DNA from: Prauserella endophytica
Lineage (GTDB): Bacteria; Actinomycetota; Actinomycetes; Mycobacteriales; Pseudonocardiaceae
Assembly (NCBI RefSeq): GCF_005146945.1
Contig: NZ_SWMS01000008.1
Coordinates: forward strand, 124,001 to 188,000
DNA: 64,000 nt
Direction of reading: 5' to 3'
The notes under the pieces were generated by a model. It was given only the letters and a program-made list of their open reading frames with translations. It did no database searches and had not been told where the DNA came from. The translations under genes were made by a program, and so were the position numbers. Positions 1 to 8,353 of this stretch are shown here, piece by piece (position 1 is the stretch's first letter; the number at the start of each line of letters is the position of its first letter).

Positions 1-1014
1 GACGCCGTGCGCGCCGCGGGTGGCGGCACCGACGTCGAGTTCGACCTCCGCACCGGGCAGCGTGCCCGGCGGGGCCGCGGCGCGCTGGCCGCGCTCGCCG
101 AGGCCGTTCCCGACGCGGGCGCCGTGCACGTGGTCAACAACAACGCCGCCGCGCTGCTGCTCTGCGCACTCGCACTGGCGCAGGACGGGGAGATCGTCGT
201 CAGCAGGGGTGAGCTCGTCGAGATCGGCGACGGCTTCCGGATTCCGGAACTGCTGGCGTCGACCGGGGCCCGGCTGCGCGAGGTCGGCACCACGAACCGC
301 ACCACGGCGCGCGACTACGCCGAGGCCATCGGCCCGCGGACGGGGTTCGTGCTGAAGGTGCACCCGTCCAACTTCCGCGTCAGCGGGTTCACCGCCGAGG
401 CCCGGATCGGCGAGCTCGCCGGACTCGGCGTGCCGGTGGTCGCCGACATCGGGTCCGGGCTGCTGCGCCCCGATCCGCTCCTGCCGGGCGAGCCGGACGC
501 CACCACGGTGCTGCGCGCCGGTGCCGCGCTCGTCACCGGCAGCGGTGACAAGCTGCTCGGTGGCCCGCAGGCGGGACTGCTGCTCGGGGAGCACGACCTC
601 GTCGAGCGCCTGCGCCGCCATCCCGCCGCGCGGGCGCTGCGGGTCGACAAGCTGACCCTGGCGGCGCTGGAAGCGACCCTGCGCGGTCCGGTCCCGCCCG
701 TGCGTGCCGCGCTCGACGCCGACCCCGAACGTTTGCGGGAGCGCGCGGAGCGCCTCGCCGCCGAACTCCGCGACCTCGGTGCCGACGCCGTGGCGGTGGA
801 ATCGCGGGCGGCGGTGGGCGGCGGCGGGGCGCCGGGCGTGGAACTGCCGAGCGCCGCGGTGAGCCTGCCCGAGTCGTACGCGCGCCGCCTCCGGCTCGGC
901 GACCCGGCCGTCGCCGGGCGGGTCGAGCGCGGCCGGTGCCTGCTCGACCTGCGAACGGTCGCGCCCGCCGACGACCGGTCCCTGCGGGAGGCCGTGGCGC
1001 GATGCACGTCCTAG
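1..1014 (+). CDS. selA: L-seryl-tRNA(Sec) selenium transferase (5' end outside window)
   Basis: SelA is a cytoplasmic PLP enzyme that converts seryl-tRNA(Sec) to selenocysteyl-tRNA(Sec) using selenophosphate. The reading frame is open from base 1, so the N-terminus lies upstream. The PLP lysine motif SGDKLLGGPQAG is present at about codons 180-191 of the visible part, preceded by a conserved VVADIGSGLL stretch; both are characteristic of SelA. The gene overlaps the start of selB by 13 bases, so the two are almost certainly co-translated. selC and selD are not visible in this window. Family assignment is secure; the true start cannot be seen. Confidence 0.95.
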   Translation, partial: DAVRAAGGGTDVEFDLRTGQRARRGRGALAALAEAVPDAGAVHVVNNNAAALLLCALALAQDGEIVVSRGELVEIGDGFRIPELLASTGARLREVGTTNRTTARDYAEAIGPRTGFVLKVHPSNFRVSGFTAEARIGELAGLGVPVVADIGSGLLRPDPLLPGEPDATTVLRAGAALVTGSGDKLLGGPQAGLLLGEHDLVERLRRHPAARALRVDKLTLAALEATLRGPVPPVRAALDADPERLRERAERLAAELRDLGADAVAVESRAAVGGGGAPGVELPSAAVSLPESYARRLRLGDPAVAGRVERGRCLLDLRTVAPADDRSLREAVARCTS

Positions 1015-2750
1015 CCACCGCGGGGCACGTCGACCACGGCAAGTCGACCCTCGTGCGCGCGCTCACCGGAATGGAGCCCGACCGGCTCGCCGAGGAGCGG
1101 CGCCGCGGACTCACCATCGACCTCGGCTTCGCCTGGACCGAGCTCGACGGCGAGGTGCTGGCGTTCGTGGACGTGCCGGGCCACGAACGGTTCGTGCCCA
1201 ACATGCTCGCCGGGGCCGGGCCGGTCGCCGCGGCGGTGTTCGTGGTCGCCGCCGACGAGGGCTGGCAGGCGCAGTCGGGCGAGCACCTCGCCGCACTAGA
1301 CGCGTTCGGGGTGCGCCACGGCCTGCTGGTGGTCACCAAGGCCGACCGCGCGGATCCCGCGCCGGTGCTGGCCTCGGCCAGGGACCGCATCGCGACGACG
1401 ACGCTGGGCGAGGTGCCCGCCGTCGCGGTCAGCGGCCACACCGGCGAGGGGTTGCCGGTGCTGCGCGAGGAACTGCTCGCGCTCGTCCGCCGCCTGCCCG
1501 CGCCCGAGCGAACCGGCGACGTGCGCCTGTGGGTCGACCGCGCGTTCACGGTGCGCGGCGCCGGAACCGTCGTCACCGGCACCCTCGGCGCCGGAACCCT
1601 TCGTGGCGGCGACGAGCTGACGCTCGCCGGAACGGGCGAGCGTGTCGTGGTGCGCGGCCTGCAGTCGCTCGGCGAGGCCCGCGAGGAGGTGCCCGCGGTG
1701 GCGCGGGTCGCGGCGAACCTGCGGGGTGTCGGCCGCGACCGGGTGCGGCGCGGTGACGCGCTCATCACGCCGGGAGCGTGGGAGAACACCCGGGAGCTCG
1801 ATGTGCGGCTGCGTGGCGACAAGGCCGCCGATCTCCATCGCGAGTTGGTGCTCCATGTCGGCGCCGCGGCGGTGCCGTGCCGCGTCCGTCCACTGGGGAC
1901 GGACACGGCACGGCTCACGCTCGCGAGCCCGCTGCCGTTGCGGGCCGGAGACACCGGTCTGCTGCGCGATCCCGGCGAGCACCGGGTCCCCGCGGGGGCC
2001 GAGGTGCTGGACCCCGCACCGCCCGCCCTGCGCCGCCGGGGCGCGGCGAGCGCGCGGGCGCACGAGCTGGAGCGCGGCGACCTCGCCGCCGCCCACGTGC
2101 GCCGCCACGGCGCGGTGCCGTTGGCGCGGCTGCGGGCGCTCGGCTGGGAGCACGCCGGCGTGACGGTGGGTGAGTGGGCCGTCGACGCGGACCTGCTCGC
2201 CGCTCTGCCCGCGCGGGCGGCCGAGGCCGTCGAGGCGTTCACCACCGCCGAACCGCTCGCGGCCGGGATGCCTGTCGACGCGCTGCGGCGGGCGCTGGGG
2301 GTGCCCCCGGCTCTGCTGCCCACCGCGCTGGAGGGTGCCGGGCTGACCGTCCACGATGGGCTCGTCGCGCGCCCGGGGCGCGCGGGCACACTGCCGGAGA
2401 ACGTCGAACGCGCAGTCGCCGGGATCCTGCGCGGCCTCGCCGAGGAGCCGTTCCGCGCACCCGAAGCCGACGACCTCGCCGCGCTCGGCCTTGGCGCGAG
2501 GGAACTGGCCGCCGCCGAACGCGCGGGGAAACTGTTGCGGCTCACCGAGACGGTCGTGCTCGCGCCCGGCGCGCTCCGGCACGCGGAGCGGGTGCTGAGC
2601 GGGCTCGCCGAGCCGTTCACGGTGAGCGAGGCCCGCCGCGCCCTGGGCACCACGCGGCGGGTGGCCGTGCCGCTGCTGGAACGCCTCGACGCCGAGGGCG
2701 TCACGGTGCGGGACGCCGAAGGCGCCCGCCGCCTGCGCGGCATTGCCTGA
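1002..2750 (+). CDS. selB: Selenocysteine-specific translation elongation factor SelB
   Basis: SelB is a GTPase that carries selenocysteyl-tRNA(Sec) to ribosomes paused at a UGA next to a SECIS hairpin. The 582-residue product starts MHVLATAGHVDHGKST: the G1 loop GHVDHGKS is at residues 8-15, followed by DVPGHE (G3) and VTKAD (G4), then EF-Tu-like beta-barrel domains and a long C-terminal part expected to hold the winged-helix mRNA-binding repeats. The ATG at 1002 is chosen because the G1 motif follows immediately and it overlaps selA in the usual operon fashion; an upstream in-frame start at 936 would extend deep into selA. The gene is followed 4 bases later by a long hairpin repeat. Confidence 0.95.
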   Translation: MHVLATAGHVDHGKSTLVRALTGMEPDRLAEERRRGLTIDLGFAWTELDGEVLAFVDVPGHERFVPNMLAGAGPVAAAVFVVAADEGWQAQSGEHLAALDAFGVRHGLLVVTKADRADPAPVLASARDRIATTTLGEVPAVAVSGHTGEGLPVLREELLALVRRLPAPERTGDVRLWVDRAFTVRGAGTVVTGTLGAGTLRGGDELTLAGTGERVVVRGLQSLGEAREEVPAVARVAANLRGVGRDRVRRGDALITPGAWENTRELDVRLRGDKAADLHRELVLHVGAAAVPCRVRPLGTDTARLTLASPLPLRAGDTGLLRDPGEHRVPAGAEVLDPAPPALRRRGAASARAHELERGDLAAAHVRRHGAVPLARLRALGWEHAGVTVGEWAVDADLLAALPARAAEAVEAFTTAEPLAAGMPVDALRRALGVPPALLPTALEGAGLTVHDGLVARPGRAGTLPENVERAVAGILRGLAEEPFRAPEADDLAALGLGARELAAAERAGKLLRLTETVVLAPGALRHAERVLSGLAEPFTVSEARRALGTTRRVAVPLLERLDAEGVTVRDAEGARRLRGIA

Positions 2751-2754
2751 CCCG

Positions 2755-2811
2755 CTGCAGTGAAGGCCACCATGCCTGCGTTCAACGCAGTGAAGGTGGC
2801 CTTCACTGCAG
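2755..2811. repeat. Long inverted repeat, convergent-gene type (copy 1 of 4)
   Basis: A perfect 17-base inverted repeat (2755-2771 against 2795-2811) encloses a loop that itself holds a 7-1-7 palindrome (2776-2790). The right half alone can also fold as a 10-3-10 hairpin (2787-2809). It lies between the stop codons of selB and the opposite-strand hydrolase and is identical over 57 bases to the core of the copy at 14757. Its likely role is a bidirectional terminator; this is inferred from structure and position. Confidence 0.85.
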
Positions 2812-2815
2812 CTGG

Positions 2816-4837
2816 CTAGACGTGGTCGCGGGGGATCCTGGTGTCCCAGTTGCGGGACACCACGCGTTGCCCGCCCTCGTAGCCGTCGAGCCGCGCGTGC
2901 ACGTGGAACTCCGTGGGCGTGCACGTGAGTGTGGTCGACGTCGTGGTCTCCACGTCCCAGTCGCCGCGCGCGAACCGCATCGTCCAGTCGACGCTGCCGC
3001 GCACGGAGCCGAAGTCGTCACGCACCCACTCGTACTTCTCGTAGGCGTTGCGGTGCACGTCGAGCCCGATGTCCTCGAACCGGACCACGCCGAGGTCCTT
3101 CACCACCTCCAGCGCCGAGTGGTAGTCCACGAGATCCCGCGACACCGTCCACCGCCCGTCGCCGGGGCGCACGCGCGTGGTGGTGATCGGCGGCGCGCCC
3201 TCCGGCTCGCCGAAGGGCGTGGGCACGGGCTCGTCCTGCCTCGGCGGGCGCACCGGCAGCTCCAGCGTGCTGCTGCCCGCGAACACGCTCAGCCGCACCG
3301 GTTCCGGCGGTGGCCACGCGAGCGGCCAGTACGACGTGGAGATCGCGAGCCGGATCCGGTGCCCCGCGGGGAAGGCCTGCGCCACACCGTTGAGCGGCAC
3401 CCGCACCCGGTAGCGCTCGCCGGGCACCAGCGGCTCCGGGCGGTCGTGCCCGTGGCGGTGTGCCAGGTTGAGCAGGCCGTAGCTCACGCGTGTGGCCCTG
3501 CCGTCCGGTGCCACGTCGGACAGCCGCACGGCCACCATCGCGCACTCCCGGTCGGCGGCCAGCTCCAGTTCCGCCACCGGCGCGCCGAGGATCTCGTGGC
3601 GTTCGCGCAGCGGCTCGCTGTCGAAGACGAGCGACCCGCCGTCCTCCTCGCGCTGGTCGTAGGGCAGGTCGGGCGGGGCGTTGTAGGAGCACCACTTTCC
3701 CGCGAACTGGCCGACCGACAGCGGCGACTCCACGCTCAGCTCGCGTTCCGGCTCGGCGGCGCCGTCGGCGGAGATCCGGTGGGGCAGCAGCGTGAGCCGC
3801 TGCGCGTCCACGTGCGGCGACGGCCAGCTCGGCTCGCCGATCCAGCGGCCGGGCCGTTCCTCGTAGGCCGTGGACGGCCGCACGCTCTCCTGCATCCAGA
3901 TCCGCAGCATCGGCTCGTCCAGCACACCGTTGTCCTCGCCCTTGAGCCAGTGGTCCCACCAGCGCACCAGCTCCTGCAGAAAGCCGATCGCCGGGCCTGG
4001 CTCGCCGAGGTGCGGGTACCTGTGCGACCACGGTCCGATGAGGCCCTGCCTCGGCACGTCGAGCTCGGCGAGCAGCCGGAAGACGGAGTTCGAGTAGCCG
4101 TCGGCCCAGCCGCTGACGGCCAGCACGGGGCAGCCGACCGCCCGGTAGTCCTCGCACACCGACGCGTGCCGCCAGTAGTCGTCCCTGCGCTGGTGGCGCA
4201 ACCACTCGATGAGCCAGGGTTCGTTGTGCTCGAGGCGGTCGAGCCACATCTCGCGCCAGCGCTCGCCCACCACCGCCGGGTCCGGCGGGCACGAGTTGTA
4301 CGCGAACATCGTCGACGCCCACGACAGGTTGTCCGAGAGCAGGCAGCCGCCCATGTAGTGCACGTCGTCGGCGTAGCGGTCGTCGCTCGAGCTGAGCGTC
4401 GCGACGGCCCCGAGGCCGGGTGGGCGCCGCGCGGCGATCTGCAGCGCGTTGAACCCGCCCCACGAGATGCCCATCATGCCGGTGTTGCCGTCACACCACG
4501 GCTGTTCGGCAAGCCACGCCAGCACCTCCTCACCGTCGGCGAGCTCCTGCTCCAGGTACTCGTCGGCGAGGATGCCGTCGGAGTCGCCGCTGCCGCGCAG
4601 GTCCACGCGCACGGCGGCGTAGCCGTGCCCGGCGAGATAGGGGTGGTGCACCGAGTCGCGCTGCGCGGTGAGGTCGCGCCTGCGGTACGGGATGAACTCC
4701 AGGATCGCCGGAACCGGTTGGTCGTCCGCCGACACCGGGCGCCAGATCCGGGCCGACAGCCGCGCGCCGTCGGACATCGGGATCCAGACGCAGTCGTCCT
4801 CGCGCACCTCGTACGGCAGTGAGGTCACCGTCCGCAA
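2816..4837 (-). CDS. CocE/NonD family hydrolase (S15-type X-Pro dipeptidyl-peptidase fold)
   Basis: This alpha/beta hydrolase belongs to the family that includes cocaine esterase CocE, glutaryl-7-ACA acylases and X-Pro dipeptidyl peptidases. The catalytic serine lies in the elbow GISWGG at about residue 125, preceded by the family segment DLRGSGDSDG near residues 80-89. A C-terminal jelly-roll domain is expected in the second half. Length (about 673 residues) suits the family. The start is uncertain: three candidates (TTG 4840, TTG 4837, GTG 4828) follow a GGAGG at 4843-4847, and TTG 4837 has the best spacing. The gene lies directly behind an ATP-grasp gene with a gap of about 9 bases, so the two probably form one transcript and may act on the same amide or peptide-like compound. 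Substrate unknown. Confidence 0.9.
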   Translation of the reverse strand: MRTVTSLPYEVREDDCVWIPMSDGARLSARIWRPVSADDQPVPAILEFIPYRRRDLTAQRDSVHHPYLAGHGYAAVRVDLRGSGDSDGILADEYLEQELADGEEVLAWLAEQPWCDGNTGMMGISWGGFNALQIAARRPPGLGAVATLSSSDDRYADDVHYMGGCLLSDNLSWASTMFAYNSCPPDPAVVGERWREMWLDRLEHNEPWLIEWLRHQRRDDYWRHASVCEDYRAVGCPVLAVSGWADGYSNSVFRLLAELDVPRQGLIGPWSHRYPHLGEPGPAIGFLQELVRWWDHWLKGEDNGVLDEPMLRIWMQESVRPSTAYEERPGRWIGEPSWPSPHVDAQRLTLLPHRISADGAAEPERELSVESPLSVGQFAGKWCSYNAPPDLPYDQREEDGGSLVFDSEPLRERHEILGAPVAELELAADRECAMVAVRLSDVAPDGRATRVSYGLLNLAHRHGHDRPEPLVPGERYRVRVPLNGVAQAFPAGHRIRLAISTSYWPLAWPPPEPVRLSVFAGSSTLELPVRPPRQDEPVPTPFGEPEGAPPITTTRVRPGDGRWTVSRDLVDYHSALEVVKDLGVVRFEDIGLDVHRNAYEKYEWVRDDFGSVRGSVDWTMRFARGDWDVETTTSTTLTCTPTEFHVHARLDGYEGGQRVVSRNWDTRIPRDHV

Positions 4838-4846
4838 CAAAGCCTC

Positions 4847-6127
4847 CTAGTCGTCGGCTCGCTCCTCGATCTCGAACGGCAGCGCCTTAACACACCGTTC
4901 GTACTTCGCGGTCAGCTCCGCCTGGTCGTCGGCTCCGATGTGGAGGTCGGCCAGCTCGTAGCTGTAGCTGTCGGCCGCGTACTGCTCGGACAGCCGCGCT
5001 CCCTTCTCGGTCGTCACGTCGATCGAGACGCCCGGCACCTCGCGCTCGATCCGCTCGACCTCCTCCGGTGTCGGCACGCGGCGCACGACGCCGTCGGTGA
5101 ACCGGCGCAGGAAACACTTGGCGGCCATCGCGTACCGGCCCTCGCGCCGCGGCATCCGCGGGTCGCGGCCGAGCGCGAGGCTCACCATGCAGTGCAGGTT
5201 GGACACACCGTCCACGTGCTCGAACAGCCGGGCGTGCGACTGGGACAGCCGTGGGTTGATCTCCAGCACCCACACGCGGTCGCCGTCCTCCTCCACGAAG
5301 AACTCGATGTCGAACGTGGTCGCGGTCAGGCCCAGCCGCTTGCAGAGCCGCTTCGAGATGTCCGACACGCGCTCCTGCACCGTGGCGGGCAGCGCCGAGG
5401 GGTACTGGTAGCGCAGGAAGCTCGAACTGTCCGGATAGGACACCGAGTCGACCACACCGTACACGTGCGGCTCGCCGTCTACGCTGTAGCCCTCGACGGT
5501 GATCTGCGCGCCGCCGACCGCCTCCTCGGCCAGGCACGCCCGCGCGCCGGCCTCGGCGATTTCCGGCGGCAGGGCCAGCCTGGCGAGGACGGCCTCGAAC
5601 GGACCGGATACGTCGTCGATGCCCTCCCGGATCGCCCGCACGGCGTCGGCGAGCGCGGCACCACCGTCCACTTCGAACGCGAGCTTGGACGAGGCGGACT
5701 TCACCGGCTTGAGCCACACCGGGTATCGCAGCCCTTCTGGGAGGGCGGATTCGCCGTCGAGGTCGACGAGCCCGAATCCGGGGTACTCGTCGATCACCGC
5801 GCGCTGTTCGAGCCTGCTCCAGTACTTGTGCTCGCACTTGGCGATGGACTCCAGGCTCGGGCACGGTAGCCCTCTCGGCTCGCACAGCGCCGGAACCAGG
5901 GAGGTGACCGGGAAGTCCCAGTACCCCGTGATCGCGTGCACCGGCCCGTCGAACGCGTCGAGCTCCCGGTCGGCCCTGGCGAGCAGCCGGTCGTAGTCGG
6001 TATCGCCGATCCGCATGGCGTCCACGTCCAGCAGGCCGTGGAACCGGTAGTTCTCCGCGCCGGGCAGCCGTTCGAGCACCTCGCGGTTCGCGTCGTCGAG
6101 TCCGAGGACGAAGATGTTCTCGGGCAC
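4847..6127 (-). CDS. ATP-grasp domain protein, carboxylate-amine ligase-like
   Basis: The ATP-grasp fold activates a carboxylate as acyl-phosphate and joins it to a nucleophile. The 426-residue product has an N-terminal Rossmann-like half starting PENIFVLGLDDANREV, a nucleotide-binding strand YPVWLKPVKSASSKLAF in the middle, and the Mg-binding motif WVLEINPRLSQSHAR further on. GTG 6127 is chosen because an AAAGGA lies just upstream; the frame stays open to 6175 but has no better start. It is the first gene of a pair with the downstream CocE-type hydrolase. This resembles ligases that make dipeptide-like or amide metabolites rather than biotin carboxylases, but the substrate cannot be read from the sequence. 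Confidence 0.8.
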   Translation of the reverse strand: MPENIFVLGLDDANREVLERLPGAENYRFHGLLDVDAMRIGDTDYDRLLARADRELDAFDGPVHAITGYWDFPVTSLVPALCEPRGLPCPSLESIAKCEHKYWSRLEQRAVIDEYPGFGLVDLDGESALPEGLRYPVWLKPVKSASSKLAFEVDGGAALADAVRAIREGIDDVSGPFEAVLARLALPPEIAEAGARACLAEEAVGGAQITVEGYSVDGEPHVYGVVDSVSYPDSSSFLRYQYPSALPATVQERVSDISKRLCKRLGLTATTFDIEFFVEEDGDRVWVLEINPRLSQSHARLFEHVDGVSNLHCMVSLALGRDPRMPRREGRYAMAAKCFLRRFTDGVVRRVPTPEEVERIEREVPGVSIDVTTEKGARLSEQYAADSYSYELADLHIGADDQAELTAKYERCVKALPFEIEERADD

Positions 6128-6197
6128 GCTCGGTCCTTTCTGGGAAACCCTGATTCGTGGTCCCAGGATGACCATTGGCCGAGGTGTTAAACCGGCG

Positions 6198-6827
6198 TCA
6201 CCGCACGCCCCGAGGCCGGAACTGGATGCTGATGCGCGGGCCCACCGGCTTGCTCGTCTTGGGGACGGCGTGCTCCCACGTGCGCTGGCACGAGCCGCCC
6301 ATGACGATCAGGTCGCCGTGCCCCAGCCCGTAGCGCACCGTGCCGCCTGGCCCGTTCCTCGGCCGCAGCAGCAGTGCCCTCGGCGCGCCCACCGACAGGA
6401 TCGCCACCATCGTGTCCTCGGTGCTGCCCCTGCCGATCGTGTCGCCGTGCCACGCGACGCTGTCCCGGCCGTCGCGGTAGTAGCACAGCCCCGCGGTGCG
6501 GAACGGCTCACCGAGCTCGGCGCCGTAGTGCTCGGTCAGCAGCTTCCGCGCCCGCGTGAGCACCGGGTCCGGCAGCTCGTCGTCCTCGCCGTAGAAGCTG
6601 AGCAGGCGCGGCACGTCCACGGTGCGGTCGTACATCCGCCTGCGCTCCGCGTGCCACGGCACCCGCGTGACCAGCCGGTCGAACAACGCGTCGGCCCCCG
6701 TCAGCCAACCCGGCAGGACGTCGACCCACGCGCCCGAGCCCAGCTCCGTGCGCCGCACGTCGTGGAGCGGGCCGAGCGAGGTGGCATCGCTGGCGCCGAA
6801 CAGGGAACCCTGGAGTGCGACATCCAT
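6198..6827 (-). CDS. alkB: Alpha-ketoglutarate-dependent DNA repair dioxygenase AlkB
   Basis: AlkB oxidatively removes methyl groups from 1-methyladenine and 3-methylcytosine, using Fe(II), 2-oxoglutarate and oxygen. The 209-residue product shows the iron-binding triad as WHGD (His and Asp, about residue 127-129) and EHAVPK (His, about 185), and the 2-oxoglutarate-binding arginines in PRISIQFR near the C-terminus. The nucleotide-recognition region LLSFYG is also present. A 16-base SOS-like box lies 20 bases upstream of its ATG, suggesting LexA control. The gene is divergent to a thioredoxin gene. Confidence 0.93.
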   Translation of the reverse strand: MDVALQGSLFGASDATSLGPLHDVRRTELGSGAWVDVLPGWLTGADALFDRLVTRVPWHAERRRMYDRTVDVPRLLSFYGEDDELPDPVLTRARKLLTEHYGAELGEPFRTAGLCYYRDGRDSVAWHGDTIGRGSTEDTMVAILSVGAPRALLLRPRNGPGGTVRYGLGHGDLIVMGGSCQRTWEHAVPKTSKPVGPRISIQFRPRGVR

Positions 6828-6847
6828 GCCGGTGAGCCTACCGGTGA

Positions 6848-6863
6848 TCGAACAAGTGTTCTA
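6848..6863. promoter_or_regulatory. Putative LexA-binding SOS box
   Basis: The 16-mer TCGAACAAGTGTTCTA matches the known actinobacterial/Bacillus SOS box TCGAAC-N4-GTTCGA at 11 of 12 defined positions. It lies between the divergent alkB and thioredoxin starts, 20 and 30 bases from them, where bound LexA would block transcription. DNA-damage control of alkB makes functional sense. Confidence 0.7.
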
Positions 6864-6893
6864 CCCCAAGTGGAGCGGAAAGCGGGGATTCGC

Positions 6894-7268
6894 ATGGCGA
6901 CCGTGGAGCTGACCAGCGACAACTTCGAGGAGGTCGTGGGAAGGGACGGCATCGTGCTGGTCGACTTCTGGGCCTCGTGGTGCGGGCCGTGCCGTCAGTT
7001 CGCGCCCGTGTACGAGCAGGCCGCGGACCGGCATGCCGACATCGTGTTCGGCACCGTCGACACCGAGGCGCAGACCTCGATCGCGCAGGCGTTCGGCATC
7101 TCGTCGATCCCGACGCTGATGGCCGTCCGCGACGGCGTGCTGCTGTACGCCCAGCCGGGCGCGCTGCCCGAGCACGCGCTGGAGCAGCTGATCGGCAAGG
7201 TGCGCGACCTGGACATGGACGAGGTCCGCAGGGAACTCGACAAGCAGGCCGAGGACAAGCAGGCCTGA
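6894..7268 (+). CDS. Thioredoxin
   Basis: A 124-residue thioredoxin with the redox site WCGPC at about residues 28-32 and the cis-proline segment SSIPTLM at about 74-80. It lacks a signal peptide, so it is a cytoplasmic disulfide reductant. The start ATG 6894 gives the usual short N-terminal strand (TVELTSDNF) before the fold; a much longer open frame upstream overlaps alkB and is not credible. The acidic, lysine-containing C-terminal tail (KQAEDKQA) is slightly longer than usual. The gene shares its upstream region and its SOS-like box with alkB; whether it is damage-induced too cannot be told. Confidence 0.93.
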   Translation: MATVELTSDNFEEVVGRDGIVLVDFWASWCGPCRQFAPVYEQAADRHADIVFGTVDTEAQTSIAQAFGISSIPTLMAVRDGVLLYAQPGALPEHALEQLIGKVRDLDMDEVRRELDKQAEDKQA

Positions 7269-7293
7269 GAGCTGCGCCATCGCTGACAGCCCT

Positions 7294-7348
7294 TGCAGTG
7301 AAGGCCACCTTCACTGCGCTGAACGCAGTGAAGGTGGCCTTCACTGCA
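7294..7348. repeat. Long inverted repeat, convergent-gene type (copy 2 of 4)
   Basis: A perfect 16-base inverted repeat (7294-7309 against 7333-7348). Each half is also a complete 10-3-10 hairpin (7295-7317 and 7325-7347), so two alternative folds are possible. It separates the convergent ends of the thioredoxin gene and the P-loop protein. Same family as the repeats at 2755, 14755 and 27074. Confidence 0.85.
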
Positions 7349-7357
7349 TGACGGGCG

Positions 7358-8239
7358 TCAGAGCTGGACCAGGTCGAGGGCTTGGGTGAGCGAGTCGGCG
7401 GGGCTGCCCGCGGTGATGATCGTGTAGGCACCCGGCCACGGGTTGACGTGCGACTCCGCCTGCGCGCACTTCTCCGAGCCCGATCCGCCCCTGCGCGCCG
7501 TCATGGTCTTCGGCGCCCAGCAGCACAGCCGCACGAGCTTGCTGTGGGTGTCCCTGGCGAGGTCGGTAGCCGCCATGCGGTGGTCCGGCGCCATCCATGA
7601 CGCGTCGAGCACCACGGACGTGCCCATGCCGAGCCGGGTCGCCGCGCGCCGGAGCAGCTCGGGGTAGGACCGCTCGGCGTGCTCCTGGTCGCGCAGGCTC
7701 AGCACCGGCGCGTGCAGGTGGTCGCCCAGCGCGCAGCTGAGGGTCGACTTGCCCGAGCCCGGCAGCCCGCCCACCAGGATCAGCCGCACGGTCGCCTGCC
7801 GCAGGTGCCGCAGCGCGCGCTCGGCGTGGCCGCCTGCCAGCGCGTGCCAGGCGAGGAAATGGTGGCGCAGCGTGTCGGGAGCCGGGTCGCCGGTGTGCTC
7901 GGTGTACTCGTCGAGCAGCAGTGCCCCGTCCTCGGCCCGGCCCTCCGCCTCCAACCCGGCGGCGACGCCCGCGGCCTCGTCGAGCCCGTCGACCCAGCCG
8001 CCGCGGGAGTCCGCGATCACCCTGCCCCGCTCGGCCCGGTCGGCGAACAGCGGCTCGCGCCCGGCCAGGAACTCACTGGCGAGGCGCTGGATCTCGCCCG
8101 GATGACGGGCTCTGCCCACGGCACGCCAGCGCTCGCGCATCGCCTCCCACCTGCTCTCGCGGCCGCGGTCGGCGACGGCATGGCACTGCGCGAGCGCTCG
8201 GGCCCGCTCGCGGACGGTGGAACGCGGTCCGTTGACCAC
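7358..8239 (-). CDS. P-loop kinase-like protein (AAA_33) with a reduced aminoglycoside-phosphotransferase-like N-terminus
   Basis: The C-terminal half carries a Walker A motif, GGLPGSGKST, at about residues 157-166 and resembles the small nucleoside/zeta-toxin-like kinase domain found in 'APH plus P-loop' fusion proteins. The N-terminal 150 residues align by eye with the tail of the phosphotransferase-like domain of those fusions (AGREPLFADRAERGRVI, then LLLDEYTEHTGD), but the segment that normally holds the HGD catalytic loop reads DSRGGWVDG, so that domain looks truncated and inactive. GTG 8239 is the earliest start that does not run into the divergent PASTA gene; no clear ribosome site is visible. 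Function is unknown; the family comparison is from memory. Confidence 0.7.
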   Translation of the reverse strand: MVNGPRSTVRERARALAQCHAVADRGRESRWEAMRERWRAVGRARHPGEIQRLASEFLAGREPLFADRAERGRVIADSRGGWVDGLDEAAGVAAGLEAEGRAEDGALLLDEYTEHTGDPAPDTLRHHFLAWHALAGGHAERALRHLRQATVRLILVGGLPGSGKSTLSCALGDHLHAPVLSLRDQEHAERSYPELLRRAATRLGMGTSVVLDASWMAPDHRMAATDLARDTHSKLVRLCCWAPKTMTARRGGSGSEKCAQAESHVNPWPGAYTIITAGSPADSLTQALDLVQL

Positions 8240-8353
8240 GTTCCCAGTGTGCGACCCGAAGGGCCCGTGGGGGAAGACCCGACCGTTCACGCAGCCGGTG
8301 AAGCCGCCATCCGGAACCGCCCGCCAGGTCGACAAGCCTCCTACACTTGGACC

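Noticed and set aside
1-2750. In-frame UGA selenocysteine codons in nearby genes, because selAB are present
   Set aside because: No gene in the window has a conserved cysteine position replaced by UGA; every interrupted gene found is better explained by frameshift or deletion.
2174-4822. Plus-strand open frame of 882 codons across selB and the hydrolase gene
   Set aside because: Shadow frame of the real minus-strand hydrolase gene; proline/arginine/histidine-rich translation, no domain, caused by high GC.
7279-7350. Peptide-like repeat (KATFTALNAVKVAFTA) at the ends of several frames
   Set aside because: It is only the translation of the inverted repeat family; the repeat lies outside the true genes.
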